In this document: positions 1-11,438 of the stretch, piece by piece
Position numbering within the stretch: position 1 is the first letter of the stretch
Layout: each line of letters opens with the position of its first letter
Assembly (NCBI GenBank): GCA_035516965.1
Contig: DATIZR010000116.1
Coordinates: 1-64,000 of the forward strand
DNA: 64,000 bases
Direction of reading: 5' to 3'
From: Nitrospirota bacterium
GTDB lineage: Bacteria > Nitrospirota > UBA9217
Notes under the pieces: model-generated
The model's database searches: none
Seen by the model: only the letters and a program-made list of their open reading frames with translations
What the model was told of the DNA's origin: nothing
Translations under genes and position numbers: made by a program

Positions 1-294
1 CTCCTCGAATTCGATCTCCATGGCCGCCTCCTTAAGAAAGATCGCGTAGTCTCCATCCGCGGCCTGAAGCGGAACGTACCTGACCTCCTTCTTGCCCGTG
101 GTCCAGGACTCGACAGGCGAAGAGTCCGGGATCGCATACCCCGGCCCGGTCTTGACAACATGCCCGCCCATGATTTTCTCCTTTTCCTTGACCGTGGGCG
201 GCAGATACAACCCCGAGGGTGTCTTGTCCATGCCCTCGTCAGGGTCGATCAGCACGCGGTCTCCGACGATAATCAGGTTCTTTTTTGTTTTCAT
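1..294 (-). CDS. GroES-like co-chaperonin (3' end cut off by window edge)
   Basis: The 98 visible codons read as a divergent member of the Cpn10/GroES family. An N-terminal VGDRVLIDPDEG stretch matches the conserved first strand (DRVL/V) of GroES. It is followed by a TPSGLYLPP segment like the start of the mobile loop, a KIMGGHVVKTGPG strand, and a C-terminal DYAIFLKEAAMEIEFEE stretch. The frame is still open at base 1, so the true end lies outside the window. The sequence differs clearly from classical GroES, so it is probably the accessory GroES-like type rather than the partner encoded next to groEL; no groEL is visible. The ATG at 294-292 has no Shine-Dalgarno sequence, and a sigma-70-like promoter sits almost directly in front of it. 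The family call is good; a specialised role is unknown. Confidence 0.75.
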   Translation of the reverse strand, partial: MKTKKNLIIVGDRVLIDPDEGMDKTPSGLYLPPTVKEKEKIMGGHVVKTGPGYAIPDSSPVESWTTGKKEVRYVPLQAADGDYAIFLKEAAMEIEFEE

Positions 295-302
295 AGACAG
301 GC

Positions 303-330
303 AGTATACAGAGATTGCACATTATTTCAA
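303..330 (-). promoter_or_regulatory. Sigma-70-type promoter in front of the GroES-like gene
   Basis: On the minus strand TTGAAA (330-325) is followed after 16 bases by TATACT (308-303). The predicted transcription start falls about 1-3 bases before the ATG at 294, which would give a leaderless mRNA. Confidence 0.55.
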
Positions 331-502
331 GAGCAACTCTCTCTGTGGCCAAGAGACTCACGTGCGCGTGGAGAGATGCGGCTGACGCTGACTGTGTTCC
401 CAGGGAGTGTGTCACGGGCCGGATTACCAAGAGGAGGGAGCAGCAAAAAAGGGCCTGGGATATCCAAGCCCCGTGCGACAGCATGTCCTGCGGCTGCCTG
501 AG

Positions 503-670
503 CTATGCGGCATCCTTCATCATCTCTTTCACATCTTTCTCCGAGATGGTCATGTTGTGTGATTTCTTTGCATGCTGAGTTGCGATCTGGACGATCTCCT
601 TTTCGTCGTGGCTCTGGATCATGAAGCCACATTTTGGATCACATTCAACCTTCTTCAGCTTCGTTTCCAT
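503..670 (-). CDS. DUF1059 small protein
   Basis: This 55-residue protein starts METKLKKVECDPKCGF and contains MIQSHDEKEIVQIATQHAKK followed by HNMTISEKDVKEMMKDA. That is the whole of the DUF1059 family: a short CDPxCGF cysteine pair, a helix with conserved HDExE and HAKxxH segments, and a C-terminal acidic/Met tail. The function is not established; the Cys and His residues suggest metal or redox binding, which is inference. The start is well supported, because AAAGGAGGTGA, a near-perfect complement of the 16S tail, lies just upstream of the ATG at 670. It stands alone on the minus strand between the GroES-like gene and a longer intergenic stretch. Confidence 0.85.
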   Translation of the reverse strand: METKLKKVECDPKCGFMIQSHDEKEIVQIATQHAKKSHNMTISEKDVKEMMKDAA

Positions 671-1036
671 GCAGGTCACCTCCTTTCCCGAAAGATCGAA
701 CTTTAACTACCCATCTAGCTAGTATGAACTAAACGGTCAACGGTCAGACGTATTGCACGTCTATCACTCCTCAAGAAGGGAGTTGACCTTTCTTGACCAA
801 AATAAAGATCGCGGTAATGTCTACCCTCTATAGAATTATAAATAGCAGATGGGAAAGAGATAGTAAATAAGCCAAAGGTGGTATTTTGCAGTAAGTGTAC
901 GCCCTCGCAGAGAGAAACAACAGGAGGAGGATGGCCAGGCCGAACTTCATGAAGTCAAGGCCGCATGCTGCCAGACGGTCATTGTACCCTGATGGGGACG
1001 CTCAACCCGTAGCTCGTTCACGTCCCGGCATCATGG
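671..1036. other. Gene-free stretch (366 bases)
   Basis: It is AT-richer than its surroundings around 770-880 and contains several TTGACC-like words. No open frame has coding character or a ribosome binding site. It probably carries the promoter region of the DUF1059 gene; nothing else is recognisable. Confidence 0.5.
712..740 (-). promoter_or_regulatory. Possible promoter of the DUF1059 gene
   Basis: Minus-strand TTGACC (740-735), a 17-base spacer and TAGATG (717-712) lie about 40 bases upstream of the DUF1059 ATG. The -10 element is poor, so this is tentative. Confidence 0.3.
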
Positions 1037-1264
1037 TCACCCTTTCACCCGATGACAGATCAAGCACTGTTCCTTGGGAGGGTGGGAAGGCTTGAGCGGC
1101 GCCGCCTTCCCCGGCGCATGACATTCCGTACAAGCGGCATCCGTCGTGACGACCCTGTGCAGCACGTCGGCCGGAATGCCCGGAGCCTTTCTGCCCGAAG
1201 AGAGGAAAAAAAGCAGAAGCAGGAGGACTGCGGCGAATGCAATGAATCCCATTGTGCTTTTCAT
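1037..1264 (-). CDS. Small membrane-anchored dihaem c-type cytochrome
   Basis: The 75-residue protein begins with MKSTMGF and a strongly hydrophobic segment (about residues 5-22) that is either an uncleaved signal anchor or a signal peptide. Two haem c attachment motifs follow, CTECH (about residue 51) and CLICH near the C-terminus, separated by a Pro/Lys-rich linker. It should therefore carry two covalent haems on the periplasmic side and pass electrons. There is no catalytic domain, so it is likely a small electron shuttle. It lies 76 bases downstream of the nitroreductase gene on the same strand and may share its transcript. The ATG at 1264 was preferred over an in-frame start 18 bases upstream because it directly precedes the signal segment; no clear Shine-Dalgarno sequence supports either. 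Confidence 0.75.
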   Translation of the reverse strand: MKSTMGFIAFAAVLLLLLFFLSSGRKAPGIPADVLHRVVTTDAACTECHAPGKAAPLKPSHPPKEQCLICHRVKG

Positions 1265-1340
1265 TAGGAAGATCCGGACCAACTCTTTTTCTGCCAGCAG
1301 CCTGCAGCGGAAAGATCGGCGGCCAGGGCTCCTGAGCGAA

Positions 1341-1913
1341 TCAAATCCACGTTACCTTCGGCTCCTTCTTGGCCGGCCGTTTGGGCGCTTCTCCCTTCCG
1401 GTAGCCGAGCAGGATGGGGCCGAAGATTGTCTCGTCGTCCTTCAGGTCGAGCAGCTTCCGCGCCTCGGCGTCTTCTGTGACCATCGAGCCGAAGCCGACC
1501 CAGCAGCTGCCCAGTCCGAGCGCGTGTGCGGCAAGCATCATGTTCTCGCAGGCGAGCGGGCAGGAATGGGCGGCATACCTGCCGATGCCGATGACGAACA
1601 CGACCGCAGGCGCCGAATAATAGACCGGGTCGGGCAGCTCGGCATAGCGTTTCTTCATCATCTCGTACCGCTCGGGGTCGACCTCTTTCACTCCCTCGGT
1701 GATCTTTTTTGCCTGGGGCAGGGCCGCGTTGAGCAGCTTCCGCTTCGCGTCCCCGTCCTCGATCACGACGAACCTCCATGGCTGGCTGTTCATGGCCGAC
1801 GGCGCCTCGTTTCCGGCCGCGAGAACGGCGTCCAGGGTTTTCCGGGGCACGGGTTTGGCCTCGTAGGACCTGATGGAACGGCGCTGGTTGATGGCTTCGA
1901 TTACCGTGTTCAT
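1341..1913 (-). CDS. Nitroreductase family protein
   Basis: This 190-residue FMN-dependent oxidoreductase belongs to the nitroreductase fold. The N-terminal RRSIRSYEAKPVP is the typical FMN-phosphate-binding start. It is followed by EAPSAMNSQPWRFVV, the central GIGRYAAHSCPLACENMMLAAHALGLGSCWVGF helices, and the C-terminal GPILLGYRKGE strand. Members reduce nitroaromatics, quinones or flavins with NAD(P)H; the physiological substrate cannot be predicted. The ATG at 1913 has AAGGAG about 7 bases upstream. It lies 46 bases downstream of gdh and upstream of the dihaem cytochrome on the same strand, so the three may form one operon. Confidence 0.9.
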   Translation of the reverse strand: MNTVIEAINQRRSIRSYEAKPVPRKTLDAVLAAGNEAPSAMNSQPWRFVVIEDGDAKRKLLNAALPQAKKITEGVKEVDPERYEMMKKRYAELPDPVYYSAPAVVFVIGIGRYAAHSCPLACENMMLAAHALGLGSCWVGFGSMVTEDAEARKLLDLKDDETIFGPILLGYRKGEAPKRPAKKEPKVTWI

Positions 1914-1959
1914 GGCATTCTCCTTTTCATGAAGCAGTCCATACGATAATGATGATTTT

Positions 1960-3231
<1,272 letters not shown>

Positions 3232-3298
3232 GGACACCTAATGTAGGACGGTCAGGAGCAGGCATGTATCGCTTCCCCCGGACTGCGAACCCTTGATT

Positions 3299-4723
3299 TT
3301 ACTCCGGCGCGAGGCCGGTCTTTTTCGCCGCAGTTGCAACGGCATCAGCCACGGCATGGACCACGTTCCGGTCGAAGATGCTCGGGACGATGTAGTCCTC
3401 ATGCAGTTCCCGGTCCTCGATCATGTGGGCGATCGCGCGGGCGGCCGCCAGTTTGACCTCTTCGTTGACGCCCGTGGCGCGGACGTTCAGGAGCCCCCGG
3501 AACACGCCGGGGAAGCAGAGCATATTGTTGATCTGGTTCGGATAGTCCGAGCGGCCCGTCGCCATGACCCGCACCAGCGGCAGCGCCTCCTCGGGCGCGA
3601 TCTCCGAGTTCGGGTTCGCAAGCGCGAAGACCACAGGGTCTTTCGCCATCTTCCGGACGTCGTCCGGGGTGATCACGTTCGGCCCTGACACGCCAACGAA
3701 CACGTCAGCACTCCTCATCGCGTCGGAGATGCTCCCCTTGACCCTGCGCGGGTTGGTCAATCTCGCAAGGTTCCGCTTGTTCGCATTTTCGCTCCCTTTC
3801 AGGCCGGCCGCGAGAATCCCCTGTCGGTCACAGACGATGATATCCTTAACGCCCGAAGACAGAAGCATCCGGGTAATGGCGGAACCCGCCGCGCCTGCAC
3901 CGACCACGACAACCCTGAATTTCTTCAAATCCCGTTTGAGCAGCCGGGAGACGTTCATCAGCGCGGCGAGGACAACAACGGCCGTTCCATGCTGGTCATC
4001 ATGGAACACCGGGATATCGAGCTGACTGCGGAGCCGCGACTCCACCTCGAAACAGCGCGGAGCCGAAATGTCCTCCAAGTTGACGCCCCCGAACCCCGGA
4101 GCGATTGCTTTCACGGCTGCCACGATCTCATCTACTTTTTTTGTTGCCAGCACGATAGGAATGGCATCGATGCCCGCGAACTCCTTGAAGATCATCGCCT
4201 TGCCTTCCATCACCGGCAGAGCTGCCTCGGGCCCGATGTCCCCCAGGCCGAGCACGGCAGTACCGTCGGATACCACGGCCACCGCATTCCCCTTGATGGT
4301 GTAGCGGTAGGCGTGCTGCTTGTTCTGGTGAATGTCCATGCAGACCCGCGCCACGCCGGGCGTGTACACCTTGGACAGGTCGGCGCTGTCGCGCACAGGA
4401 AGCTTCGCCCGAATCTCGATCTTCCCGCCTTCATGGGCCGTGAAGGTCCGGTCCATCACCCGGAGCACCTTTACGCCCGATACCGTCCGAATCGCGCGGA
4501 CAATGGCCTTTTCATGGTCTTCATCGCGCGCGTTCGCCGTGATGTCCCTGATGATCTTGCCCTTTTCGACGCGCACGATGTCCACCGCCCCCATGTCCCC
4601 GCCCGCGCTGCTGATCGCCGTGGCGATCTTGGCGAACATGCCGATCCGGTTCTCGATCTCTGCCCGGATCGTGATGCTGTAGCTCGGGCTGGGATTGCAC
4701 ACGTATCTCTTCACGGTATCCAT
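3299..4723 (-). CDS. NAD(P)-dependent malic enzyme with N-terminal ACT domain
   Basis: The 474-residue protein converts malate to pyruvate and CO2. Residues 1-90 form an ACT-type regulatory domain (SITIRAEIENRIGMFAKIAT, then GVKVLRVMDRTF), which normally binds an amino acid or similar ligand. The malic enzyme proper follows: KVYTPGVARVC, GTAVLGLGDIGPEAALPVMEGK, the metal-binding region NLEDISAPRCFEVE, FHDDQHGTAVV, the Rossmann motif GAGAAGSA, and the FALANPNSEIAPEEA segment. The length is normal for the ACT-fused bacterial form. The ATG at 4723 begins MDTVKRYVCNPSPSYS. It heads a probable malic enzyme-gdh-nitroreductase transcript. The ACT fusion suggests allosteric control, possibly by an amino acid, which is inference. 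Confidence 0.93.
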   Translation of the reverse strand: MDTVKRYVCNPSPSYSITIRAEIENRIGMFAKIATAISSAGGDMGAVDIVRVEKGKIIRDITANARDEDHEKAIVRAIRTVSGVKVLRVMDRTFTAHEGGKIEIRAKLPVRDSADLSKVYTPGVARVCMDIHQNKQHAYRYTIKGNAVAVVSDGTAVLGLGDIGPEAALPVMEGKAMIFKEFAGIDAIPIVLATKKVDEIVAAVKAIAPGFGGVNLEDISAPRCFEVESRLRSQLDIPVFHDDQHGTAVVVLAALMNVSRLLKRDLKKFRVVVVGAGAAGSAITRMLLSSGVKDIIVCDRQGILAAGLKGSENANKRNLARLTNPRRVKGSISDAMRSADVFVGVSGPNVITPDDVRKMAKDPVVFALANPNSEIAPEEALPLVRVMATGRSDYPNQINNMLCFPGVFRGLLNVRATGVNEEVKLAAARAIAHMIEDRELHEDYIVPSIFDRNVVHAVADAVATAAKKTGLAPE

Positions 4724-4874
4724 GATGATCTCCTTATCCTCATTTATGATTATAGGGTCAATTTACGCTTTGGTCAATGGGCGACCGGGAAAAAGCCGCC
4801 TTCTTCCGTTGACAACCGCAGCTTGAGATGATTTCCGCTTAAAAAAATACGATGCAAAACCGGGGGAGAGTGTG

Positions 4875-4880
4875 TATAAT
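4875..4880 (+). promoter_or_regulatory. Candidate -10 element upstream of fumC
   Basis: A perfect TATAAT lies 58 bases before the fumC ATG. No matching -35 element is found at 16-18 bases; a TTGACA at 4809 is too far away. Only a tentative -10 is claimed. Confidence 0.35.
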
Positions 4881-4937
4881 TAGGACTAATCTTTTGTCAT
4901 CCGAAGGCAGACAGGACGAAACCGCTATCGTTCTCTT

Positions 4938-6323
4938 ATGACTGACTTCCGTATCGAAAAGGACTCCCTCGGAGAAGTGAAGGTCCCTGCCGACGCCTTG
5001 TACGGCGCACAGACGCAGCGCGCCGCCCTGAACTTTCCCGTGAGCGGCATCCGCTTCCCCCGCGTTTTCATCAGCGCCCTCGGGCTGATCAAGGCGATAG
5101 CGTCCGAGGTGAACGCCGGCCTCGGCCTGCTCGACGCGGCCATTGCCCAGGCCATCCATCAGGCCGCCCTCGAGGTGGCCGAGGGCAGATGGGACGGCCA
5201 GTTTCTCCTCGACATCTTCCAGACCGGCTCCGGCACCTCGACGAACATGAACGCCAACGAGGTGATCGCGGCCCGCGCGAACCAGCTCCTCGGCACGAAG
5301 GACGCTGCGATCCATCCGAACAATCACGTCAACATGGGCCAGTCTTCGAACGATGTGATCCCCGCCGCGATCCACGTCGGCGCGTATATCGAAGTATCCG
5401 AACTGCTGCTGCCCGCATTCAGGCACCTGCACGCGACGCTCAAGAAACGCGAATCCGACCTTTCCGACGTCGTGAAAACGGGGCGCACCCACCTGATGGA
5501 TGCCATGCCCGTGAAGCTCAGCCAGGAGATCAGCGGCTGGGCATACCAGGTGGAGCAGAGCATCGAACGGATCGAGTCCGCGCTTCCGCGCCTCGCAAAG
5601 CTCGCCATCGGCGGCACGGCGGTCGGCACGGGAATCAACGCCCCGGGAGAGTTCGGCAGGATCGTCGCAAGCCGGCTCGCGGGCAGGACAAAACTTCCCT
5701 TTGTCGAGGCAGACAACCACTTCGCTGCGCAGGCAACCATGGACACCGCGGTCGAGCTCTCGGGGCATTTGAAGGCTTCGGCATCGTCGTTCATGAAGAT
5801 GGCGAACGACCTCCGCTGGATGAACAGCGGCCCCCTTGCCGGGCTCGGCGAGATCTCCCTGCCGGCGCTCCAGCCGGGCTCGAGCATCATGCCGGGCAAG
5901 GTGAACCCTGTGATGTGCGAGATGATGATGATGGTATGCGCCCAGGTCACCGGGAACGACGCGGCGATCACCATCGCCAACCAGCAGGGAAATTTCGAGC
6001 TGAACGTCATGCTGCCCGTGATCGCGCTCAATCTCCTCCAGTCCATCACGCTGCTCGGAAATGCCGCCCGCCTCCTTGCGGACAAGGCGATAGCGGGCTT
6101 TACCGTGAACAGGGAACGCATCGAGGGCCTGCTGGACCGGAACCCCATCCTGGTCACGGCCCTGAACCCCGTCATCGGCTACGACAAGGCCGCCCAGATC
6201 GCCAAGAAGGCCTACGCGGAGTGCCGGCCGCTCAAGGACGTCGCGGCGGAGATGACCGATCTGCCGAAGAATGAACTGGACCGGATCCTCGACCCGCGGA
6301 ACATGACCAAGGGCGGGGTCTAA
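4938..6323 (+). CDS. fumC: Fumarate hydratase, class II
   Basis: This 461-residue iron-free fumarase interconverts fumarate and malate. It opens with the typical DFRIEKDSLGEVKVP and carries QTGSGTSTNMNANEV, SSNDVIPAAIH, GRTHLMDAMPVKL (the catalytic-base region) and the superfamily signature GSSIMPGKVNP. The following residues are VMCEMMMM rather than the more common TQCEA. The Lys/Asn of the signature loop are intact. It is the first plus-strand gene after the divergent malic enzyme gene, 77 bases before sdhC, placing malate, fumarate and succinate steps side by side. Confidence 0.95.
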   Translation: MTDFRIEKDSLGEVKVPADALYGAQTQRAALNFPVSGIRFPRVFISALGLIKAIASEVNAGLGLLDAAIAQAIHQAALEVAEGRWDGQFLLDIFQTGSGTSTNMNANEVIAARANQLLGTKDAAIHPNNHVNMGQSSNDVIPAAIHVGAYIEVSELLLPAFRHLHATLKKRESDLSDVVKTGRTHLMDAMPVKLSQEISGWAYQVEQSIERIESALPRLAKLAIGGTAVGTGINAPGEFGRIVASRLAGRTKLPFVEADNHFAAQATMDTAVELSGHLKASASSFMKMANDLRWMNSGPLAGLGEISLPALQPGSSIMPGKVNPVMCEMMMMVCAQVTGNDAAITIANQQGNFELNVMLPVIALNLLQSITLLGNAARLLADKAIAGFTVNRERIEGLLDRNPILVTALNPVIGYDKAAQIAKKAYAECRPLKDVAAEMTDLPKNELDRILDPRNMTKGGV

Positions 6324-6400
6324 AGAACGATGCCCGAGGGGCTGCCCCTGAAAACCGCCCTGACCGGGCATTCGCGCAGGGTTGCCCCTGCAGGAAAACC

Positions 6401-7075
6401 ATGACGCTACTGCCAACAACCACCGTCGGACGAAAACTCGCAATGGCCGCGACCGGCCAGTTCATGGTCTTCTACGTGACCGCGCATGTGCTCGGGAACA
6501 CCACGATCTTCGCAGGTGGCATCAATGCCTACGCCGACGGCCTCCGCCACGGGCCCTTTATCCTCGTGCTCTGGTCGTCGCGTACCCTGCTGCTCCTGTC
6601 CGCCGCCCTTCATATCTATTACGGCATTGTGTTGAAGCTGGAAAACTGGGGTGCGAAGCCGGAAGCCTATGCCGTGACGCACTACCGGAGCGCTTCCGTC
6701 GCGGGGAGGACCATGATCTGGAGCGGCATCGTTATCGCGGCATTCCTCCTCTTTCACCTCTTTCACTTCACGCTCCAGGCGATCGTTCCCGGCCTCGCCG
6801 CCAAAACGCATCCCGACGCGCTCGGCAGGCCCGATGTGCTCTCCATGGTCGTCGGGAACTTCCATCATGCCGGCATCGCCGCAATCTATGTGATCGGCGT
6901 ATTCGCACTCGGGCTGCACCTGTATCACGGCATCCAGAGCTCGGTCCAGACCGAGGGGCTGAACAATGAGCGCACGCTTCCCCTCTTCACGAAAGCCGGC
7001 ATCATCGCGTCAGTTCTCCTGTTCCTGGGATATGCGGCGATCCCGGTTACCATTTTGATAGGACTGTTGAACTGA
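6401..7075 (+). CDS. sdhC: Succinate dehydrogenase/fumarate reductase cytochrome b subunit (B-type)
   Basis: A 224-residue membrane protein with about five hydrophobic helices anchors the SdhA/SdhB dimer and carries dihaem cytochrome b. It resembles the single-subunit (type B) anchor found in Bacteroidota, Desulfobacterota and epsilonproteobacteria. Conserved histidines lie in the helices, for example ALHIYYGIVLKLENW, FLLFHLFHFTLQ and ALGLHLYHGIQS. The gene order C-A-B is also the type B order. Type B enzymes exchange electrons with menaquinone and can run as succinate oxidase or fumarate reductase; the direction here is not decidable from sequence. The ATG at 6401 opens MTLLPTTTVGRKLAMAATGQ, close to the first helix. 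Confidence 0.9.
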   Translation: MTLLPTTTVGRKLAMAATGQFMVFYVTAHVLGNTTIFAGGINAYADGLRHGPFILVLWSSRTLLLLSAALHIYYGIVLKLENWGAKPEAYAVTHYRSASVAGRTMIWSGIVIAAFLLFHLFHFTLQAIVPGLAAKTHPDALGRPDVLSMVVGNFHHAGIAAIYVIGVFALGLHLYHGIQSSVQTEGLNNERTLPLFTKAGIIASVLLFLGYAAIPVTILIGLLN

Positions 7076-7088
7076 GATAGCAAAATTT

Positions 7089-7141
7089 ACCGCGAGGACG
7101 CAAAGGAAGACCACATCTTCTCGAATTAAAAAATCCCGCGC
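7089..7141. repeat. Dispersed-type intergenic sequence between sdhC and sdhA
   Basis: ACCGCGAGGACGCAAAG (7089-7105) and AAATCCCGCGC (7131-7141) lie in a 138-base gap inside the sdh operon. The second word recurs at 12602-12612 in the livH-livM gap. Such words look like decayed copies of a short dispersed repeat; no coding role is visible. Confidence 0.35.
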
Positions 7142-7213
7142 TCTTCGTTTATGCCCGCGCCTTGGCAACAGGGTAAGCCTGAGCGGCTCCAGCTTTTGAA
7201 TTGGTGAGATCTC

Positions 7214-9127
<1,914 letters not shown>

Positions 9128-9167
9128 GATCGATTTGCTCGGAACAGACATGATGCAGCCGGGGAGT

Positions 9168-9198
9168 GGAGCCCCCACCGGCAGGAGCCGGTGGCTCC
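9168..9198 (+). repeat. GC-rich hairpin 1 of a pair (AGGA loop)
   Basis: CCACCGGC-AGGA-GCCGGTGG (9175-9194) is flanked by GGAG and CTCC, which extend the stem. It lies 41 bases after sdhA. There is no T-run, so it is not a classical intrinsic terminator. A second hairpin with the same core and loop lies 43 bases downstream. Confidence 0.6.
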
Positions 9199-9236
9199 CT
9201 TTATGAACACGACCTCCCGCGGACTACGACGCATTA

Positions 9237-9256
9237 CCCCCGGCAGGAGCCGGGGG
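9237..9256 (+). repeat. GC-rich hairpin 2 of a pair (AGGA loop)
   Basis: CCCCCGGC-AGGA-GCCGGGGG is a perfect 8-bp stem with the same four-base loop as hairpin 1. The two look like copies of one palindromic unit (REP-like) or compensatory variants of an RNA structure between sdhA and sdhB. Confidence 0.6.
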
Positions 9257-9297
9257 ATTGCAAGTCGCGGGATTCACGCAGAATCGGTCATCTCTTC

Positions 9298-9317
9298 TCC
9301 GCGTTGATCCGTGTCTG
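9298..9317. repeat. Dispersed-type intergenic word before sdhB
   Basis: TCCGCGTTGATCCGTGTCTG precedes the sdhB leader, and a CACGCAGAATCGG stretch lies just before it. The wording resembles the short dispersed intergenic sequences at 7089 and 12619 in style but is not identical to them. Confidence 0.3.
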
Positions 9318-9338
9318 ATTTTTCATGGTGGGGATGCT

Positions 9339-10079
9339 ATGAATCTCACTCTATACGTCTGGCGGCAGAAGAAACGCGGCGACCAAGGGCGCCTCGTCGA
9401 GTACCGGGCTCAGGACATCTCGCAGGACATGTCCTTCCTCGAAATGCTCGACGTCGTGAACGAAGAGCTGGTAAAGACAGGCGAGGACCCCATTGCCTTC
9501 GACAGCGACTGCCGGGAGGGTATCTGCGGCATGTGCGGCCAGGCCGTGAACGGCGTCCCGCACGGCCCGCGGAAGAAGACGACCCTCTGCCAGCTCCATA
9601 TGCGCCACTTCAAGGACGGCGATACGATCTACATCGAGCCGTTCCGCGCCCGCGCTTTCCCGGTCATCAAGGACCTGATCGTGGACCGCGGCGCCTTTGA
9701 GCGGATCATCCAGGCGGGCGGCTACGTCTCGGTCAATACGGGCGGCGTACCCGACGGCAACGCGGTCTTGATCGCGAAGCACGATGCGGACACGGCGATG
9801 GACGCCGCCGAGTGCATCGGCTGCGGCGCCTGCGTGGCGGCCTGCCCGAACGGGTCCGCCATGCTCTTCACCGCCGCCAAGGTTTCGCACCTGGCCGCGC
9901 TTCCTCAGGGACGGGTCGAAGCAGGCCAGCGCGTCTGCGTCATGACCGCGGAGATGCTCAAACAGGGATTCGGCAACTGCGGCAACCATTATGAATGCGA
10001 GGCCGTCTGCCCCAAGGGGATCCAGGTGAAATTCATCGCGAAGCTGGAGCGGGAGTTCATCAAGTCACAGATGCCGTAA
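9339..10079 (+). CDS. sdhB: Succinate dehydrogenase/fumarate reductase iron-sulfur subunit
   Basis: The 246-residue subunit carries electrons from the flavin to the membrane anchor. The N-terminal domain has the [2Fe-2S] motif [10 protein letters not shown] followed by a later Cys (TTLCQLH). The C-terminal domain has [12 protein letters not shown], and [14 protein letters not shown] supplies the remaining cysteines for the [4Fe-4S] and [3Fe-4S] clusters. The ATG at 9339 was chosen because [10 protein letters not shown] is the family start and GGTGGGGA precedes it; an in-frame ATG 81 bases upstream reads through non-coding sequence. It closes the sdhCAB operon after a 211-base gap that holds two hairpins. 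Confidence 0.95.
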   Translation: MNLTLYVWRQKKRGDQGRLVEYRAQDISQDMSFLEMLDVVNEELVKTGEDPIAFDSDCREGICGMCGQAVNGVPHGPRKKTTLCQLHMRHFKDGDTIYIEPFRARAFPVIKDLIVDRGAFERIIQAGGYVSVNTGGVPDGNAVLIAKHDADTAMDAAECIGCGACVAACPNGSAMLFTAAKVSHLAALPQGRVEAGQRVCVMTAEMLKQGFGNCGNHYECEAVCPKGIQVKFIAKLEREFIKSQMP

Positions 10080-10204
10080 AGGGACCACACATTCAACGTT
10101 CGTTGCAGAGCGTTGTGAGAGAATTTGGATAGGCCAGATGAACGTGCTTTGGCGTTTGGATTCTTAACGATTGAGGGTTCTCAAGCGCGTGTCGCGGGCT
10201 GTTG

Positions 10205-10213
10205 TGATACAAT
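10205..10213 (+). promoter_or_regulatory. Extended -10 promoter element upstream of livK
   Basis: TGATACAAT (TG-n-TACAAT) lies 54 bases before the livK ATG. No good -35 hexamer is present, as expected for extended -10 promoters. The same nine bases occur upstream of polX on the minus strand. Confidence 0.45.
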
Positions 10214-10267
10214 ATCAGTGCTCGTCCTGAAGATTCCAACGAACTAGTTCTGAAAAGGGAGGATACC

Positions 10268-11425
10268 ATGAAACGACTGCTTATCTGGATTCTGACTGTG
10301 ATCGTTGCCGTTCCGGCCGCTGCCATCGGCGCACCACTGAAACTCGGGTTCATCAATTCCATCACCGGCCCCGAGGCCCCCATCGGCGAGAACCTCACGA
10401 ACGGCGTCACCCTGGCGATCGAGGACCTGAAGAAGAAGGGCATCGACGTCGACCTTGTCAAGGAAGACGACACGGGAAAGCCTGACAAGTCCCTCGCTGC
10501 ATTCGAGAAGCTTGCCACGCGGGATAACGTCGTCGGCATCGTCGGTCCCTATACGTCGGCCACGGCCAACGCGGACGCCAAGCTGGCGGAGCGCTACAAG
10601 GTCCCCCTCATCGTACCCGCGGCCTCGAAGGAGGAGATCACGCGGCAGGGCCTGAAATGGACATTCCGCGTCTCGGGCACCACCAGCGATTACGCCGGCG
10701 TTCTGATCGATCTCGCCACGACGCTCGGCAAGCCGAAAACCATCGCCATCCTGAACGAGAACACCGACTTCGGCGTTTCAGGCGCGAAGAGCGCCAAAGC
10801 TATCGCCGAGCAGAAGGGCATCAAGGTGGTCTTCGAGGAGGCCTATTCCAAGGGCTCGCCGGATTACCGCTCCACGCTCGCCAAGGTCAAGGCAACGAAC
10901 CCCGACCTCGTGTTCATGGTCTCCTATGTGGCCGATGCCATTCTGCTGATGCGTCAATCGCGCGAGATCGGGCTCACTCCCATGGCCTTCCTCGGCGCGG
11001 GCGCGGGGTTCTCGGTGGCTCAGTTCGCTCAGGAGAAGGAGATCAGTAACGGCGTCTTCTCCTCGACGCAATGGACGGAGGACGCGCCGTGGGGAAATTC
11101 CAAGGCATGGTTTAAGCGCTACGAGAAGCAGTTCGGCAAACCGCCCACCTACCATGCGGCCTGCGCCTACGAGTCCATGATGATCATGGGACAGGCTGCG
11201 GCGGCCGCAGGCGGCGACCGGGAAAAGACCCGGGAAGCGCTCGACACGGGAAAGTGGAACGGCATCCTCGGCGAGGTGCGCTTCCAGGATTACGAAGGCT
11301 ACCAGAACCAGCGCAAGGCCGTTATGCTGGTCGAGCAGGTGCAGAACGGACAGCACGAGACCGTGTGGCCGCTCAAGGAAGCGGTCAAGAAACCCATCTG
11401 GCCCTTCCCGGGCTGGAAGAAGTAG
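10268..11425 (+). CDS. livK: Branched-chain amino acid ABC transporter, periplasmic binding protein
   Basis: A 385-residue Leu/Ile/Val-type (type I fold) binding protein. It has a signal peptide (KRLLIWILTVIVAVPAAAIGA, cleavage after about residue 22) followed by LKLGFINSITGPEAPIGE, the usual ligand-proximal start. DDTGKPDKSLAAFEKLATRDNVVGIVGPY and the C-terminal hinge segments are typical. The homologues' ligands include Leu, Ile, Val, amides and aromatic acids, so specificity is not fixed. GGGAGGA lies before the ATG. It is first in the livKHMGF cluster, but a strong terminator hairpin directly follows it, so binding protein is probably made in excess over the membrane components. Confidence 0.93.
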   Translation: MKRLLIWILTVIVAVPAAAIGAPLKLGFINSITGPEAPIGENLTNGVTLAIEDLKKKGIDVDLVKEDDTGKPDKSLAAFEKLATRDNVVGIVGPYTSATANADAKLAERYKVPLIVPAASKEEITRQGLKWTFRVSGTTSDYAGVLIDLATTLGKPKTIAILNENTDFGVSGAKSAKAIAEQKGIKVVFEEAYSKGSPDYRSTLAKVKATNPDLVFMVSYVADAILLMRQSREIGLTPMAFLGAGAGFSVAQFAQEKEISNGVFSSTQWTEDAPWGNSKAWFKRYEKQFGKPPTYHAACAYESMMIMGQAAAAAGGDREKTREALDTGKWNGILGEVRFQDYEGYQNQRKAVMLVEQVQNGQHETVWPLKEAVKKPIWPFPGWKK

Positions 11426-11438
11426 CGCTGCATGCGCA

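Noticed and set aside
895-1095. 66-residue open frame in the 671-1036 intergenic region
   Set aside because: Arg/Pro-rich, no ribosome binding site, and overlaps the opposite-strand cytochrome gene.
4809-4880. TTGACA at 4809 combined with TATAAT at 4875 as a fumC promoter
   Set aside because: The spacing is 60 bases, far beyond the 16-18 needed. Only the -10 element is kept as a weak candidate.
4839-6443. A 534-codon open frame on the minus strand opposite fumC
   Set aside because: Antisense shadow of fumC; the plus strand has the complete fumarase signature.
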